Notes under the pieces: generated by a model | Database searches by the model: none | What the model was told of the DNA's origin: nothing | Seen by the model: only the letters and a program-made list of their open reading frames with translations | In this document: positions 8,661-17,265 of the stretch, one piece after another | Position numbering within the stretch: the stretch's first letter is position 1 | Layout: every line of letters starts with the position of its first letter | Made by a program: the position numbers and the translations under genes | From: Rhodococcus_G sp042879035 | Lineage (GTDB): Bacteria > Actinomycetota > Actinomycetes > Mycobacteriales > Mycobacteriaceae | Reading direction: 5' to 3' | Assembly (NCBI RefSeq): GCF_042879035.1 | Contig: NZ_JBIAOU010000021.1 | Location: 1 to 64,000, forward strand | Length of the DNA: 64,000 bases

Positions 8661-9446
8661 TCAGCGCCGCAGGTACTCCAACTGCACCCGGACCGACTGC
8701 TCGGCCGCCGGCCAGAGCTTCGGATCGACGTCGGCGTAGACGTGTTCGACCACCGCACGCACCTCCGCGCCCTGACCGAGTACGTCGAGTGCGGTCCGCA
8801 CCTGACCGAGACGTTCCTCGCGGTGGGCGAGGTAGTACTCGGCCACCGGCTGCAGGTCGGGCAGGTCCTGGCCGTGTCCGGGCAGCACCGTGCGCCCCGA
8901 ACCGAGGTCGATCAGGGTCCGCAGGGACGACAGGTAGTCGCCGAGGTCACCGTCCGTGGAGTCGAGGACCGTGGTGCCGCGCCCCAGGACGGTGTCACCG
9001 GTGAGCACCGACCCCTCCCCCTCGATGACGAACGACGTGGAGTCCTTCGTGTGCCCCGGCGTCCGCACCACCCGGAGGGCGACGCCGACCTCCTCGATCA
9101 GTTCACCGTCGGGCAGTCCCGCATCTGTGTGCCGGCGCAGGGTCGGGTCGACGGCCCGGACCGGACTCCCGGTCATCTCGACGAAACGGTCGATACCGGC
9201 GGTGTGGTCGTGGTGACGGTGGGTGATCAGGGTCAGCGCCACCGGCCCGATCTCGGCGACCCTCCGCAGATGGTCCTCGTCGTCGTCGCCGGGGTCGACG
9301 ACGATACATTCCTCGCGACCGGGCGCCCGCAGAATCCAGGTGTTCGTGCCGTCGAGGGTCATCATTCCCGGGTTGTTCTCCAACATCACCGCCGCGAACG
9401 GGGTGACCTGACGCAGCTGTGCGTACGCCGGATGTGCGAGGGTCAT
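8661..9446 (-). CDS. MBL-fold metallo-hydrolase (Rv3677c-like)
   Basis: Zinc metallo-hydrolase of 261 residues in the LACTB2/glyoxalase-II-like group. LITHRHHDHTAGIDR is the metal motif, VRTPGHTKDS carries the next histidine, and LTGDTVLGRGT supplies the bridging aspartate. Residues past 180 match a small winged C-terminal domain typical of the LACTB2 branch. The ATG at 9446 is chosen; the frame extends to 9485 without support. It is convergent with crp and separated from ridA by a terminator, so it probably has its own promoter. Substrate unknown; LACTB2 homologues act on RNA or thioesters. Confidence 0.85.
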   Translation of the reverse strand: MTLAHPAYAQLRQVTPFAAVMLENNPGMMTLDGTNTWILRAPGREECIVVDPGDDDEDHLRRVAEIGPVALTLITHRHHDHTAGIDRFVEMTGSPVRAVDPTLRRHTDAGLPDGELIEEVGVALRVVRTPGHTKDSTSFVIEGEGSVLTGDTVLGRGTTVLDSTDGDLGDYLSSLRTLIDLGSGRTVLPGHGQDLPDLQPVAEYYLAHREERLGQVRTALDVLGQGAEVRAVVEHVYADVDPKLWPAAEQSVRVQLEYLRR

Positions 9447-9504
9447 GCGCACACTGTACGGAGACGGCGGCGTGATCCTCGACACGGCCGCCCCGAACGG
9501 AGAC

Positions 9505-9536
9505 CGGCCCGCCCCTCGAAGTCGAGGAGCGGGCCG
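9505..9536 (-). terminator. Terminator after the RidA gene
   Basis: Arms 9505-9519 and 9522-9536 pair over 14 of 15 bases, between the ridA stop and the start of the MBL gene, so it probably ends the DUF4177-ridA transcript. Confidence 0.7.
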
Positions 9537-9554
9537 ACCGAAAGTGCTGTTGTG

Positions 9555-10013
9555 TCAGCGAACCTCGACGATGAGCTCCACCTCGACGGGGGCGCCGAGT
9601 GGCAGTTCCGCCACCCCGACCGCGGACCGCGCGTGCACGCCGGCGTCCCCGAAGACCTCACCGAGGAACTCGGACGCACCGTTGATCACCCCCGGCTGCC
9701 CGGTGAACCCCTCGGCCGACGCCACGAACCCGACGACCTTGACGACCCGCACCACCGAGTCGAGCCCGACCAGCGCGTCGATCGCGGCGAGCGCGTTCAG
9801 CGCACAGATGCGGGCCTGGCTGTTGGCGGTGTCCGCGTCGACGGGTCCACCGACCTTGCCGGACACCGGGAGCGCGCCGTCGACGAACGGCAGCTGTCCC
9901 GAGGTGTAGACGAGGTCGCCGGTCCGGACCGCCGGAACGTACGCCGCGACCGGCGCCGCGACGGCGGGCAGCTCCACGCCGAGTTCGACGAGGCGGGATT
10001 TCCAGTCGGCCAC
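9555..10013 (-). CDS. RidA-family protein (Rv3678c-like)
   Basis: Protein of 152 residues from the RidA/YjgF/UK114 family, whose members form trimers and hydrolyse reactive enamine/imine intermediates released by PLP enzymes. Family motifs seen are DLVYTSGQLPF and VGVAELPLGAPVEVELI. The substrate-binding arginine of canonical RidA (in the R-x2-V region) is not evident, as in many YjgF subfamilies, so deaminase activity is unproven. GTG at 10013 is the likely start; it lies five bases after the DUF4177 stop, so the two form an operon. Confidence 0.85.
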   Translation of the reverse strand: MADWKSRLVELGVELPAVAAPVAAYVPAVRTGDLVYTSGQLPFVDGALPVSGKVGGPVDADTANSQARICALNALAAIDALVGLDSVVRVVKVVGFVASAEGFTGQPGVINGASEFLGEVFGDAGVHARSAVGVAELPLGAPVEVELIVEVR

Positions 10014-10018
10014 CGCGA

Positions 10019-10183
10019 TCAGCCCTTGGGACGCTTGAGGTAGGCGACGTGCTGCTCGCCGGTCGGACCGGGCAGGACGGTGACGAGTTCCCAGCCGTCC
10101 CCACCCCACTGGTCGAGGATCTGCTTGGTCGCATGGGTCAGCAGCGGGACGGTCGCGTACTCCCACGTAGTCAATTCGCTCAT
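10019..10183 (-). CDS. DUF4177-family small protein (Rv3678A-like)
   Basis: Protein of 54 residues with the DUF4177 pattern: an initial WEYATVPL strand and a central DQWGGDGWELVTV, which is diagnostic of this family of short beta-alpha proteins. The ATG at 10183 gives the usual family length. It is first in a two-gene operon with ridA and divergent from the ArsA-type ATPase pair, with about 90 bases between them. Function unknown. Confidence 0.8.
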   Translation of the reverse strand: MSELTTWEYATVPLLTHATKQILDQWGGDGWELVTVLPGPTGEQHVAYLKRPKG

Positions 10184-10273
10184 GGCGCTGAGCCTAGTGC
10201 CCGCACGCACCCGACTCGGGTCACAGGGCACGGCTCACCCACCGATCGGCCGCCGCGACTATAGGCTCGGGGG

Positions 10274-11290
10274 GTGGCAGCACCTGCGAACACACCCGCC
10301 TTCGAGTGGCCGGCCAAGGCGGACAAGGCCCGCCTGCACTTCGTGTCCGGCAAGGGCGGCACCGGAAAATCCACGGTCGCCGCGGCGCTGGCGCTGGCGC
10401 TGGCCGCCGGCGGGCGGCGGGTGCTGCTCGTCGAGGTCGAGGGGCGCCAGGGCATCGCGCAGCTCTTCGACATCCCGCCGCTGCCGCCGACGGAGACCAA
10501 GGTCGCGTCGGCGGACGGGGGCGGTGAGGTGGTCGCGCTGGCGCTCGACATCGAGACGGCGTTCCTCGAGTACCTCGACATGTTCTACAACCTCGGCTTC
10601 GCCGGCCGCGCGATGAAGCGGATGGGGGCGATCGAGTTCGCGACCACCCTCGCACCGGGCCTGCGTGACGTCCTGGTCACCGGCAAGATCAAGGAGTGCG
10701 TGGTCCGCAAGGACCGGGGCGGTGTGCCGGTCTACGACGAGGTGGTGGTCGATTCCCCGCCGACCGGCCGGATCAGCAGCTTCCTGGACGTGACGAAGGC
10801 GATGTCCGACCTGGCCAAGGGCGGACCGGTGCACTCGCAGTCGGAGGGCGTGGTGCGGCTGCTGCACTCCGACGAGACGATGGTGCACCTGGTGACGCTG
10901 CTCGAGGCGCTGCCGGTGCAGGAGACCGCCGACGCCGTGGAGGAACTGGAGGTGGCGGACCTGCGCCTGGGCACCGTCATCGTCAACCGGTCCGGCACCG
11001 CGTACCTGCGGCCGGACACGATGGCGGCGGCAGCCGCCGGCACCGTCGACGCCGACGCGGTCCGGGCCGGGCTCGACGCCGCAGGGATCACGCTGTCCGA
11101 CAGCGACTTCGCGGGACTGCTCACCGAGACGATCGAGCATGCCGCGACTCTTGCCGCGCAGGACGCCAGCGCCGTGGTACTCGACAAACTCGACGTCGCG
11201 CGGCTGCACCTGACCGCGCTGACCGACGGCGTCGACCTCGGCGGCCTCTACGAGCTCGCGGAGCAGCTCGCGGAACAGGGCGTCCGATGA
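10274..11290 (+). CDS. ArsA/Get3-type ATPase, first of a pair (Rv3679-like)
   Basis: Soluble P-loop ATPase of 338 residues with deviant Walker A GKGGTGKST near the N-terminus (signature lysine present), switch motif DSPPTGRI and a Walker B-like VLLVEVEG. ArsA/Get3 proteins act as metalloid-pump ATPases or membrane-protein chaperones. No arsenic genes are nearby. In M. tuberculosis the equivalent pair Rv3679/Rv3680 forms a two-protein ATPase linked to tolerance of host metabolites. GTG start; the stop overlaps the next gene's ATGA, so a co-translated heteromer is likely. Confidence 0.9.
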   Translation: MAAPANTPAFEWPAKADKARLHFVSGKGGTGKSTVAAALALALAAGGRRVLLVEVEGRQGIAQLFDIPPLPPTETKVASADGGGEVVALALDIETAFLEYLDMFYNLGFAGRAMKRMGAIEFATTLAPGLRDVLVTGKIKECVVRKDRGGVPVYDEVVVDSPPTGRISSFLDVTKAMSDLAKGGPVHSQSEGVVRLLHSDETMVHLVTLLEALPVQETADAVEELEVADLRLGTVIVNRSGTAYLRPDTMAAAAAGTVDADAVRAGLDAAGITLSDSDFAGLLTETIEHAATLAAQDASAVVLDKLDVARLHLTALTDGVDLGGLYELAEQLAEQGVR

Positions 11291-12396
11291 CGACGGTGGA
11301 CGTGGACGCGATCCTCACCGACCCGGAGTCGCGGATCGTGGTGTGCTGCGGGTCCGGGGGCGTCGGCAAGACCACGACGGCCGCGTCGATGGCGTTGCGC
11401 GCCGCCGAGGAGGGCCGGCGGGTGGTGGTGTTGACGATCGACCCCGCGCGCCGCCTGGCGCAGGCGCTCGGCGTGCAGGACCTGGACAACACCCCGCAGC
11501 CGGTGCAGCTCGCGCCCGGCGCGACGGGGGAACTGCACGCGATGATGCTGAACATGCGCCGCACCTTCGACGACATGGTGCTCGAGCACTCGTCGCCGGA
11601 GAAAGCCCAGCAGATCCTGGGGAACCCCTTCTATCAGACCGTGGCCACCTCGTTCTCCGGGACACAGGAGTACATGGCCATGGAAAAGCTGGGGCAGCTG
11701 GCCGCCAGCAGCGAGTGGGACCTGGTGGTCGTGGACACACCGCCGTCGCGCAACGCGCTGGACTTCCTCGACGCGCCGCAGCGGCTCGGCACGTTCCTCG
11801 ACGGCCGGATGATCCGGTTGCTGTCGGCGCCCGGCCGCGGCATCGGACGGCTGGTCACCGGCGCGATGGGGTTGGCCCTGCGGGCGGTCTCGACGATCGT
11901 CGGCAGCCAGATGCTGTCCGACGCGTCGGCGTTCGTGCAGTCGTTCGAGTCGATGTTCGGTGGCTTCCGCGAACGCGCTGCGCACACGTACGAGCTGCTG
12001 AGGGCCCCGGGCACGCACTTCTTCGTGGTGGCCGCCGCCGAGCCCGACGCGCTGCGGGAGGCGTCGTTCTTCGTCGAACGCCTGACCTCGGAGGGGATGC
12101 CGCTGTCGGGTCTGGTCCTCAACCGCACCCATCCGACGCTCAGCGCCCTGCCCGCCGACCACGCGGTCGCCGCCGCGGACCTGCTCCGGGAACGGGGTGA
12201 ACACCCCGTGGCGGCGGCGGTGCTGCGCATTCACGCCGAACGCGCCCGGACCGCCCAGCGCGAGCTGCGGTTGCTCGGCCGGTTCACCAGCGCACATCCG
12301 CGGGTGCCGGTGGTCGGGGTGCCGTCACTGCCGTTCGAGGTGTCGGACCTGGCGGCGTTGCGGGCGGTCGCCGATCAGCTCACCGGGCGCGGCTGA
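11287..12396 (+). CDS. ArsA/Get3-type ATPase, second of a pair (Rv3680-like)
   Basis: Soluble P-loop ATPase of 369 residues with Walker A GSGGVGKTTTAAS near residue 24, LTIDPARRLAQ (switch/adenine region) and VVDTPPSRNALDF. The signature lysine of deviant Walker A sites is serine here (GSGG rather than GKGG), unlike its partner. That suggests the partner supplies the cross-dimer lysine, an inference. ATG start overlapping the upstream stop by four bases. Its last 22 bases overlap the convergent MFS gene. Confidence 0.9.
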   Translation: MTTVDVDAILTDPESRIVVCCGSGGVGKTTTAASMALRAAEEGRRVVVLTIDPARRLAQALGVQDLDNTPQPVQLAPGATGELHAMMLNMRRTFDDMVLEHSSPEKAQQILGNPFYQTVATSFSGTQEYMAMEKLGQLAASSEWDLVVVDTPPSRNALDFLDAPQRLGTFLDGRMIRLLSAPGRGIGRLVTGAMGLALRAVSTIVGSQMLSDASAFVQSFESMFGGFRERAAHTYELLRAPGTHFFVVAAAEPDALREASFFVERLTSEGMPLSGLVLNRTHPTLSALPADHAVAAADLLRERGEHPVAAAVLRIHAERARTAQRELRLLGRFTSAHPRVPVVGVPSLPFEVSDLAALRAVADQLTGRG

Positions 12397-13646
12397 CCCG
12401 CCGGACCGGTCGGCTCGGTCCCGGGCTGCGCCCGGCGGTACCTGCGTACGACCAACGCACCGATGCCAGCCGCGACCAGACAGGCGGCCGCGCCCATCAG
12501 CAGGGCCGCCCGGCCGCCGAACTCCTCGGCGACGGCGCCGGCGATCGGACCGCCGATCGGTGTGGACCCCATGAACGCGACCGACCACAGCGCCATCACC
12601 CGGCCGCGCATCCGCGGCTCGGCCTCGAGTTGGAGTGTGCTGTTGCCGGTCGACATGAATCCGACGCTGGCGGCGCCCACCAGGACGAGGGCCGCGAGCG
12701 CCAGCCACATGCTCGGAGCGAGCGCCGTGGCGGCGATCACGACACCGAACAGCGCGGACGCCCCGATCAGTGCCGGGATCCCGGTGCGTCCGCGGGCGGC
12801 GACGAAGAGGCCGCCGACGACGGCGCCGAGACCCATCGCGGCGGTCATGAACCCGTAGACGCTGGCGTCGCCGCCGAAGGTGTCGCTGGCGAGCACCGGC
12901 AGGACCACCTGGAATTCGTACGCCAGGCAGCCGACGAGCGCCATCATCACCAGGGGAACCAGCAGGGTCGGGGTGTGCGCGACGTAGCGCAGTCCTTCCC
13001 GCAGCTGTCCCGGTCGACGCGGTGCGGCCGGCGAGGGTCGCAACGCGGCGACGTCCAGGCGCACGAGAGACACCACGACCGCGACGAAGCTGACGGCGTT
13101 GACCAGGAAGCAGATGCCGAGACCGCCGGCGGCGATGACGATGCCGGCGACGGCGGGACCGATCGCGCGGGCGGCGTTGACGAGCACCGAGTTGAGGCTG
13201 ACGGCGTTGCGCAGGTCCTCGGGGCCGACCATCTCGAGCACGAAGGACTGCCGGGCCGGGTTCTCGAAGCTGTTGCCCAGGCCGAGCAGGAACGCGAGCA
13301 CGTAGACGTGCCACAACTCGACGGTGTCGGTGATCGTCAACAGCGCGAGAACCAGGGCAAGGACGCCCATCATCGACTGCAGGCCGATCATCAGCCTGCG
13401 CTTGTCGAGGCGGTCGGCGATGACGCCACCGTAGGGCCCGAACAGCAGCACCGGCAGCATCTGCAGGGCGACCACCGATCCGAGCGCGGTACCCGATCCG
13501 GTGAGTTCGAGGACCAGCCAGGACTGGGCGACGCTCTGCATCCAGGTGCCGATCAACGACACCGCCTGGCCACCGAAGTAGCGGCGGAAGTTGTGGTTGT
13601 TCAGCGAGGCGAAGGTGTCGCGGCGGAAGTCGGCGAGCGCGGTCAC
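12375..13646 (-). CDS. MFS efflux transporter (EntS/DHA3-like)
   Basis: Membrane exporter of 423 residues with about 12 predicted helices. The loop 2-3 motif GGVIADRLDKRRLM is the major-facilitator signature, and the N-terminus (NHNFRRYFGGQAVSLIGTWM) is typical of the EntS/enterobactin-exporter-like DHA3 group. The GTG start overlaps the stop of the upstream MarR gene, so the regulator and pump form an operon; efflux of a toxic small molecule is likely but its identity is unknown. This pair is an insertion relative to the M. tuberculosis order. Confidence 0.88.
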   Translation of the reverse strand: MTALADFRRDTFASLNNHNFRRYFGGQAVSLIGTWMQSVAQSWLVLELTGSGTALGSVVALQMLPVLLFGPYGGVIADRLDKRRLMIGLQSMMGVLALVLALLTITDTVELWHVYVLAFLLGLGNSFENPARQSFVLEMVGPEDLRNAVSLNSVLVNAARAIGPAVAGIVIAAGGLGICFLVNAVSFVAVVVSLVRLDVAALRPSPAAPRRPGQLREGLRYVAHTPTLLVPLVMMALVGCLAYEFQVVLPVLASDTFGGDASVYGFMTAAMGLGAVVGGLFVAARGRTGIPALIGASALFGVVIAATALAPSMWLALAALVLVGAASVGFMSTGNSTLQLEAEPRMRGRVMALWSVAFMGSTPIGGPIAGAVAEEFGGRAALLMGAAACLVAAGIGALVVRRYRRAQPGTEPTGPAGQPRPVS

Positions 13647-14083
13647 CGGCTGAGCATCGCGATCTCGCGAGCCAGTGCCTCGAGTGCGGGGAGCACGGTG
13701 CGCAGCGCATCGGCGTCGCGTTCCGGGAGCCTGTCGAGGGCGTCGGCGAACAGCTGGGTGCGTTCGCTGCGCAGTCGGCGGTGCAGTTCGGCGCCGGCAT
13801 CGGTGACCTGGACGCGGACCGCGCGCCGGTCGTCCGGGTCGGCCGTGCGGGCGAGCAGGCCGTCGCCCTCGAGCTTGCCGATCACCCTCGACAGCATCGT
13901 CGGGTTCATGCCCTCGGTGTCGGCGAGTGCGCCGACCCCGAGGGGGCCCAGACGGGCCACGCTGCCGAGCACGGACAGTTGCGTGCGGGTGAGCCCGTCC
14001 CCGGACACCTGCTTGTCGACGAAGCGGGAGATCCGGGCGAGCACGATCTTGAGCCGGGTGATCTCGTCCGGAGTTTCTGCCAT
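13643..14083 (-). CDS. MarR-family transcriptional regulator
   Basis: Winged-helix repressor of 146 residues. The recognition helix region (GMNPTMLSRVIGKLEGDGLL) and wing (RTADPDDRRAVRVQVTDAG) carry the family DxR motif. The ATG at 14083 has GAGGTGA just upstream; a GTG two codons earlier is less likely. It is co-transcribed with, and probably controls, the MFS exporter. A perfect inverted repeat about 20 bases upstream is a candidate autoregulatory operator. Confidence 0.88.
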   Translation of the reverse strand: MAETPDEITRLKIVLARISRFVDKQVSGDGLTRTQLSVLGSVARLGPLGVGALADTEGMNPTMLSRVIGKLEGDGLLARTADPDDRRAVRVQVTDAGAELHRRLRSERTQLFADALDRLPERDADALRTVLPALEALAREIAMLSR

Positions 14084-14103
14084 CGTCACCTCACAGAATT
14101 TAT

Positions 14104-14117
14104 TTGCCTATCGGCAA
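14104..14117 (-). promoter_or_regulatory. Candidate MarR operator
   Basis: Perfect inverted repeat TTGCC-tatc-GGCAA located 21-34 bases upstream of the marR start codon, the usual place and shape for a MarR dimer site that represses its own operon. No binding evidence is possible from sequence alone. Confidence 0.55.
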
Positions 14118-14237
14118 GCATACTCCTGCGAGTGGCACCCCCCGACGGGGAGTGCCCCGGACGCCGACGACCACCGGCCGGAACCCGCGCAGGATCCCGA
14201 CCGGTGGCCGAAGTTAGTCCGTTCGAATGACAGCGAT

Positions 14238-14561
14238 TCAGACGACAGACGCCTGACTTCGCTGAGCGGCGAAGAAGTCCGCCCAGGACTCGACCTCCGG
14301 ATGCTGCTTGAGGAGCGCGCGGCGCTGACGCTCCGTCATGCCGCCCCACACTCCGAATTCGACCCTGTTGTCCAGCGCGTCGGCACCGCACTGCATCAGC
14401 ACCGGGCAGTGCCGGCAGATGGTCGCGGCCTTGCGCTGCGCAGCGCCGCGAACGAACAGCTGATCAGGGTCGACCGCGCGGCATCTTGCCTGCGTTACCC
14501 ATGCAATTCGGGCCTCGGCCTCTTCTACGTCCAACCGGTGCCCCGGGGTGGTCACGGTCAT
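14238..14561 (-). CDS. whiB4: WhiB-family iron-sulfur regulator (WhiB4-like)
   Basis: Redox-sensing transcription factor of 107 residues. Four cysteines (one in QARCRAV, then CRHCPVLMQC; pattern C-x21-C-x2-C-x5-C) bind a [4Fe-4S] cluster. The GVWGGMTERQRRALL turn and basic tail form the DNA/sigma-factor-binding part. Position opposite ponA2 and the tail sequence match WhiB4 (Rv3681c), which controls antioxidant genes in mycobacteria. ATG at 14561 with GGAGG upstream gives a product similar in length to WhiB4; a longer reading to 14651 is rejected. Confidence 0.92.
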   Translation of the reverse strand: MTVTTPGHRLDVEEAEARIAWVTQARCRAVDPDQLFVRGAAQRKAATICRHCPVLMQCGADALDNRVEFGVWGGMTERQRRALLKQHPEVESWADFFAAQRSQASVV

Positions 14562-14639
14562 CTTCTTCTGCCCCTCCTGCAGTTCGAGCGTCGCCCTCGC
14601 TGACGCTCGTGGAAGTGACTGCGCGGCCGTATCATGAGC

Positions 14640-14680
14640 GTTGCGCAACACATTCCCGATCTAGTGTTACCTCAATCACA
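14640..14680. promoter_or_regulatory. whiB4-ponA2 intergenic region with CRP-like site
   Basis: Between the divergent whiB4 and ponA2 genes lie a 10-base palindrome GTTGCGCAAC (14640-14649) and TGTTA-cctcaa-TCACA (14665-14680). The latter differs by one base from the TGTGA-N6-TCACA consensus of CRP proteins such as the one encoded at 7920. Orientation and target promoter are unclear. Confidence 0.4.
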
Positions 14681-14829
14681 CTGGATCACAATTTAGGCAA
14701 TGTATAACGCTCCGCGCAAGATCCGCATCCCACTTTTTGGCACGGACGTGCATCCAGGTCGGATGACCCTCGCCCCGACTCCCGCATCGCGCCAGCCGGA
14801 CAGCGCTCGGGGGCACGTACCCTGTCACA

Positions 14830-17208
14830 GTGCCCATCGCAAAGACAGTCGCGAAGCTAGCCGGATGCACGGCGCTCGCCGGAGCCCTCCTCGCCGGCGT
14901 GATGTTCCCGTTGGCCGGCGGATTCGGCATCATGTCGAACCGAGCCGCCGACACCGTCGACAACGTCTCCGCCGAACTCGTCGAGGGCGACGTACCGGCA
15001 GTGTCGACCATGGTCGACGTCAAGGGCAACCCGATCGCCTGGCTGTACGAACAGCGGCGGTTCGAGGTACCGAGCGACCAGATCTCCAACGACATGAAGT
15101 TGTCGATCGTGTCCGTCGAGGACCGCCGGTTCGCCGACCACCAGGGTGTCGACTGGCAGGGCACCGTCCGCGCGTTCCTCACCAACACCACGAGCGGCCA
15201 GGTCGAGCAGGGCGCGTCGACGATCGACCAGCAGTACGTGAAGAACTACCAGCTGCTCGTGGTCGCCAAGACCGACGCCGAGCGCCGCGCCGCCATCGAG
15301 ACGACCCCGGCCCGCAAGATCCGTGAGATCCGGATGGCGTTGACGCTGGACAAGAAGCTCACGAAGGACGAGATCCTCACCCGGTACCTCAACCTCGTCC
15401 CGTTCGGAAACTCCTCCTTCGGCATCCAGGACGCGGCCCAGACCTACTTCGGCGTGGACGCCAAGGACCTGAACCTGACCCAGTCCGCGATGCTCGCGGG
15501 CATGGTCCAGTCGAGTTCGGCGCTGAACCCGTACACCAACCCGGAGGGTGTGCTCGAGCGCCGCAACACCGTGCTCGACACGATGATCGTCAACATCCCG
15601 GAGCGCGCCGACGAGATCCGCGCCGCCAAGGAGGAACCCCTCGGCGTGCTGCCGGAACCGAAGTCGCTCCCCCGCGGGTGCATCGCCGCGGGTGACCGCG
15701 GGTTCTTCTGCGATTACGCGTTGCAGTACCTCGCCAACGCCGGCATCAGTCGTGAGCAGGTGGAGAAGGGCGGCATGCTGATCAAGACGACGCTCGACCC
15801 GACCGTCCAGGACTCCGCGCACGCAGCACTGACGGCGACGGCGAGACCCGACGTCAACGGCGTCGCCGAGGTGATGAACGTCGTGCAGCCCGGTCAGGAC
15901 CAGCACCGCATCCTCGCGATGAGCAGCAGCCGCAACTACGGCCTCAACGGCGAGATCAACGAAACCGTCCAGCCGCAGCCGTACTCTCTGGTCGGCAGCG
16001 GCGCCGGCTCGATCTTCAAGGTCTTCACCACCGCCGCGGCGATGGAGAAGGGCCTCGGAACCAATGCGATCCTGCAGGTGCCGAGCCGGGTCGACGTCAA
16101 GGGCATGGGCAACGGCGGCGCCCAGGGCTGCCCGGCCGCCACGTACTGCGTCCAGAACGCGGGGAACTACCCGGCGGCGCTGTCCGTCACCGACGCGCTC
16201 GCGCAGTCGCCGAACACCGCGTTCGTCAAGCTCATCGAGTCGGTGGGTGTGGCCCCGACGGTCGACATGGCGGTGCGCCTCGGCATGCGGTCGTACGCGC
16301 AGCCCGGGACGTCCGGCTACGGCGACGGCCAGTCGATGGCCGACATGCAGAAGTCGCAGAACCTCGGGTCGTTCACGCTCGGCCCGACGTGGATCAACCC
16401 GCTCGAACTGTCCAACGTCGCCGCGACGCTCGCGTCGCACGGCAAGTGGTGCCCGCCGACCCCGATCGACTCGATCTACGACCGCAACGGCAAGCCGGTG
16501 CCGATCACCCAGGAGGCGTGCGAGCAGGTCGTCGAGCCGGGCCTGGCGGACACCCTCGCGAACGCGATGAGCAAGGACGACCAGGCGGGCGGCACGTCCG
16601 CGGCCGCGGCAGGCTCGGTCGGCTGGAAGCTGCCGATGTCCGGCAAGACCGGCACCACCGAGTCCCACATGTCGTCGGCGTTCATGGGCTTCACCAACAA
16701 CCTCGCCGCTGCGGTGTACGTGTACGCGGACTCCCCGACTCCGCGGGAGATCTGTACGTCGCCGCTGCGTCAGTGCGGGGACGGCAACGTCTACGGCGGT
16801 AACGAGCCGGCGCAGGCGTGGTACAAGGCGATGGCCCCGATCGTCGCGGACTGGGGACCGACGTCGCTGCCCCCGATCGACCCGAAGTACCAGCGTGGCT
16901 CGCAGAACGCGCAGGTTCCGAACGTCGCGGGGATGAGCGAGGCGCAGGCGACGGCCGCGTTGAAGGCGGCCGGGTTCGGCGTCAACGCGGTCACGACCGC
17001 GGGTGACGGCGAGAAGGGCACGGTGCTCAGTTCGTCGCCGGCCGGGTCGGCGGTCCCCGGATCGTCGGTGACGCTCTACGTCAGCGACGGGACGCTCCGG
17101 CAGGCCCCGGCCGCGACCGCCACCCCGGCGACGCCGAACGCGCCAGGGCAGGTCCAGATCCAGGTACCCGGACTGCCCGCACTTCCGCCGCTCCCGCTAC
17201 CCCGGTGA
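14830..17208 (+). CDS. ponA2: Bifunctional penicillin-binding protein (PonA2-like) with PASTA domain
   Basis: Class A PBP of 792 residues that polymerises glycan strands and cross-links peptides outside the membrane. One N-terminal membrane anchor is followed by a glycosyltransferase domain (EDRRFADHQGVDW and GASTIDQQYVKNY) and a transpeptidase domain with catalytic SIFK, then SPNTAF and KTGTTE. One PASTA domain (about residues 697-757, starting VPNVAGMSEAQA) and a proline-rich tail end the protein. This order matches PonA2 (Rv3682). GTG at 14830 precedes the anchor. It ends at a very strong terminator. Confidence 0.94.
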   Translation: MPIAKTVAKLAGCTALAGALLAGVMFPLAGGFGIMSNRAADTVDNVSAELVEGDVPAVSTMVDVKGNPIAWLYEQRRFEVPSDQISNDMKLSIVSVEDRRFADHQGVDWQGTVRAFLTNTTSGQVEQGASTIDQQYVKNYQLLVVAKTDAERRAAIETTPARKIREIRMALTLDKKLTKDEILTRYLNLVPFGNSSFGIQDAAQTYFGVDAKDLNLTQSAMLAGMVQSSSALNPYTNPEGVLERRNTVLDTMIVNIPERADEIRAAKEEPLGVLPEPKSLPRGCIAAGDRGFFCDYALQYLANAGISREQVEKGGMLIKTTLDPTVQDSAHAALTATARPDVNGVAEVMNVVQPGQDQHRILAMSSSRNYGLNGEINETVQPQPYSLVGSGAGSIFKVFTTAAAMEKGLGTNAILQVPSRVDVKGMGNGGAQGCPAATYCVQNAGNYPAALSVTDALAQSPNTAFVKLIESVGVAPTVDMAVRLGMRSYAQPGTSGYGDGQSMADMQKSQNLGSFTLGPTWINPLELSNVAATLASHGKWCPPTPIDSIYDRNGKPVPITQEACEQVVEPGLADTLANAMSKDDQAGGTSAAAAGSVGWKLPMSGKTGTTESHMSSAFMGFTNNLAAAVYVYADSPTPREICTSPLRQCGDGNVYGGNEPAQAWYKAMAPIVADWGPTSLPPIDPKYQRGSQNAQVPNVAGMSEAQATAALKAAGFGVNAVTTAGDGEKGTVLSSSPAGSAVPGSSVTLYVSDGTLRQAPAATATPATPNAPGQVQIQVPGLPALPPLPLPR

Positions 17209-17215
17209 TCGCCCC

Positions 17216-17255
17216 GTGAGTCCTTCCGGCCCTCCTGCGGACCGGAAGGACTCAC
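17216..17255. terminator. Bidirectional terminator between ponA2 and the YqeY gene
   Basis: Perfect 14-base arms (17216-17229 and 17242-17255) with a 12-base loop, placed between two convergent genes, so it probably stops transcription from both sides. Confidence 0.85.
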
Positions 17256-17265
17256 GGCGCAGCCG

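Noticed and set aside
9723..10043. Plus-strand frame opposite ridA
   Set aside because: Antisense shadow of two well-supported minus-strand genes.
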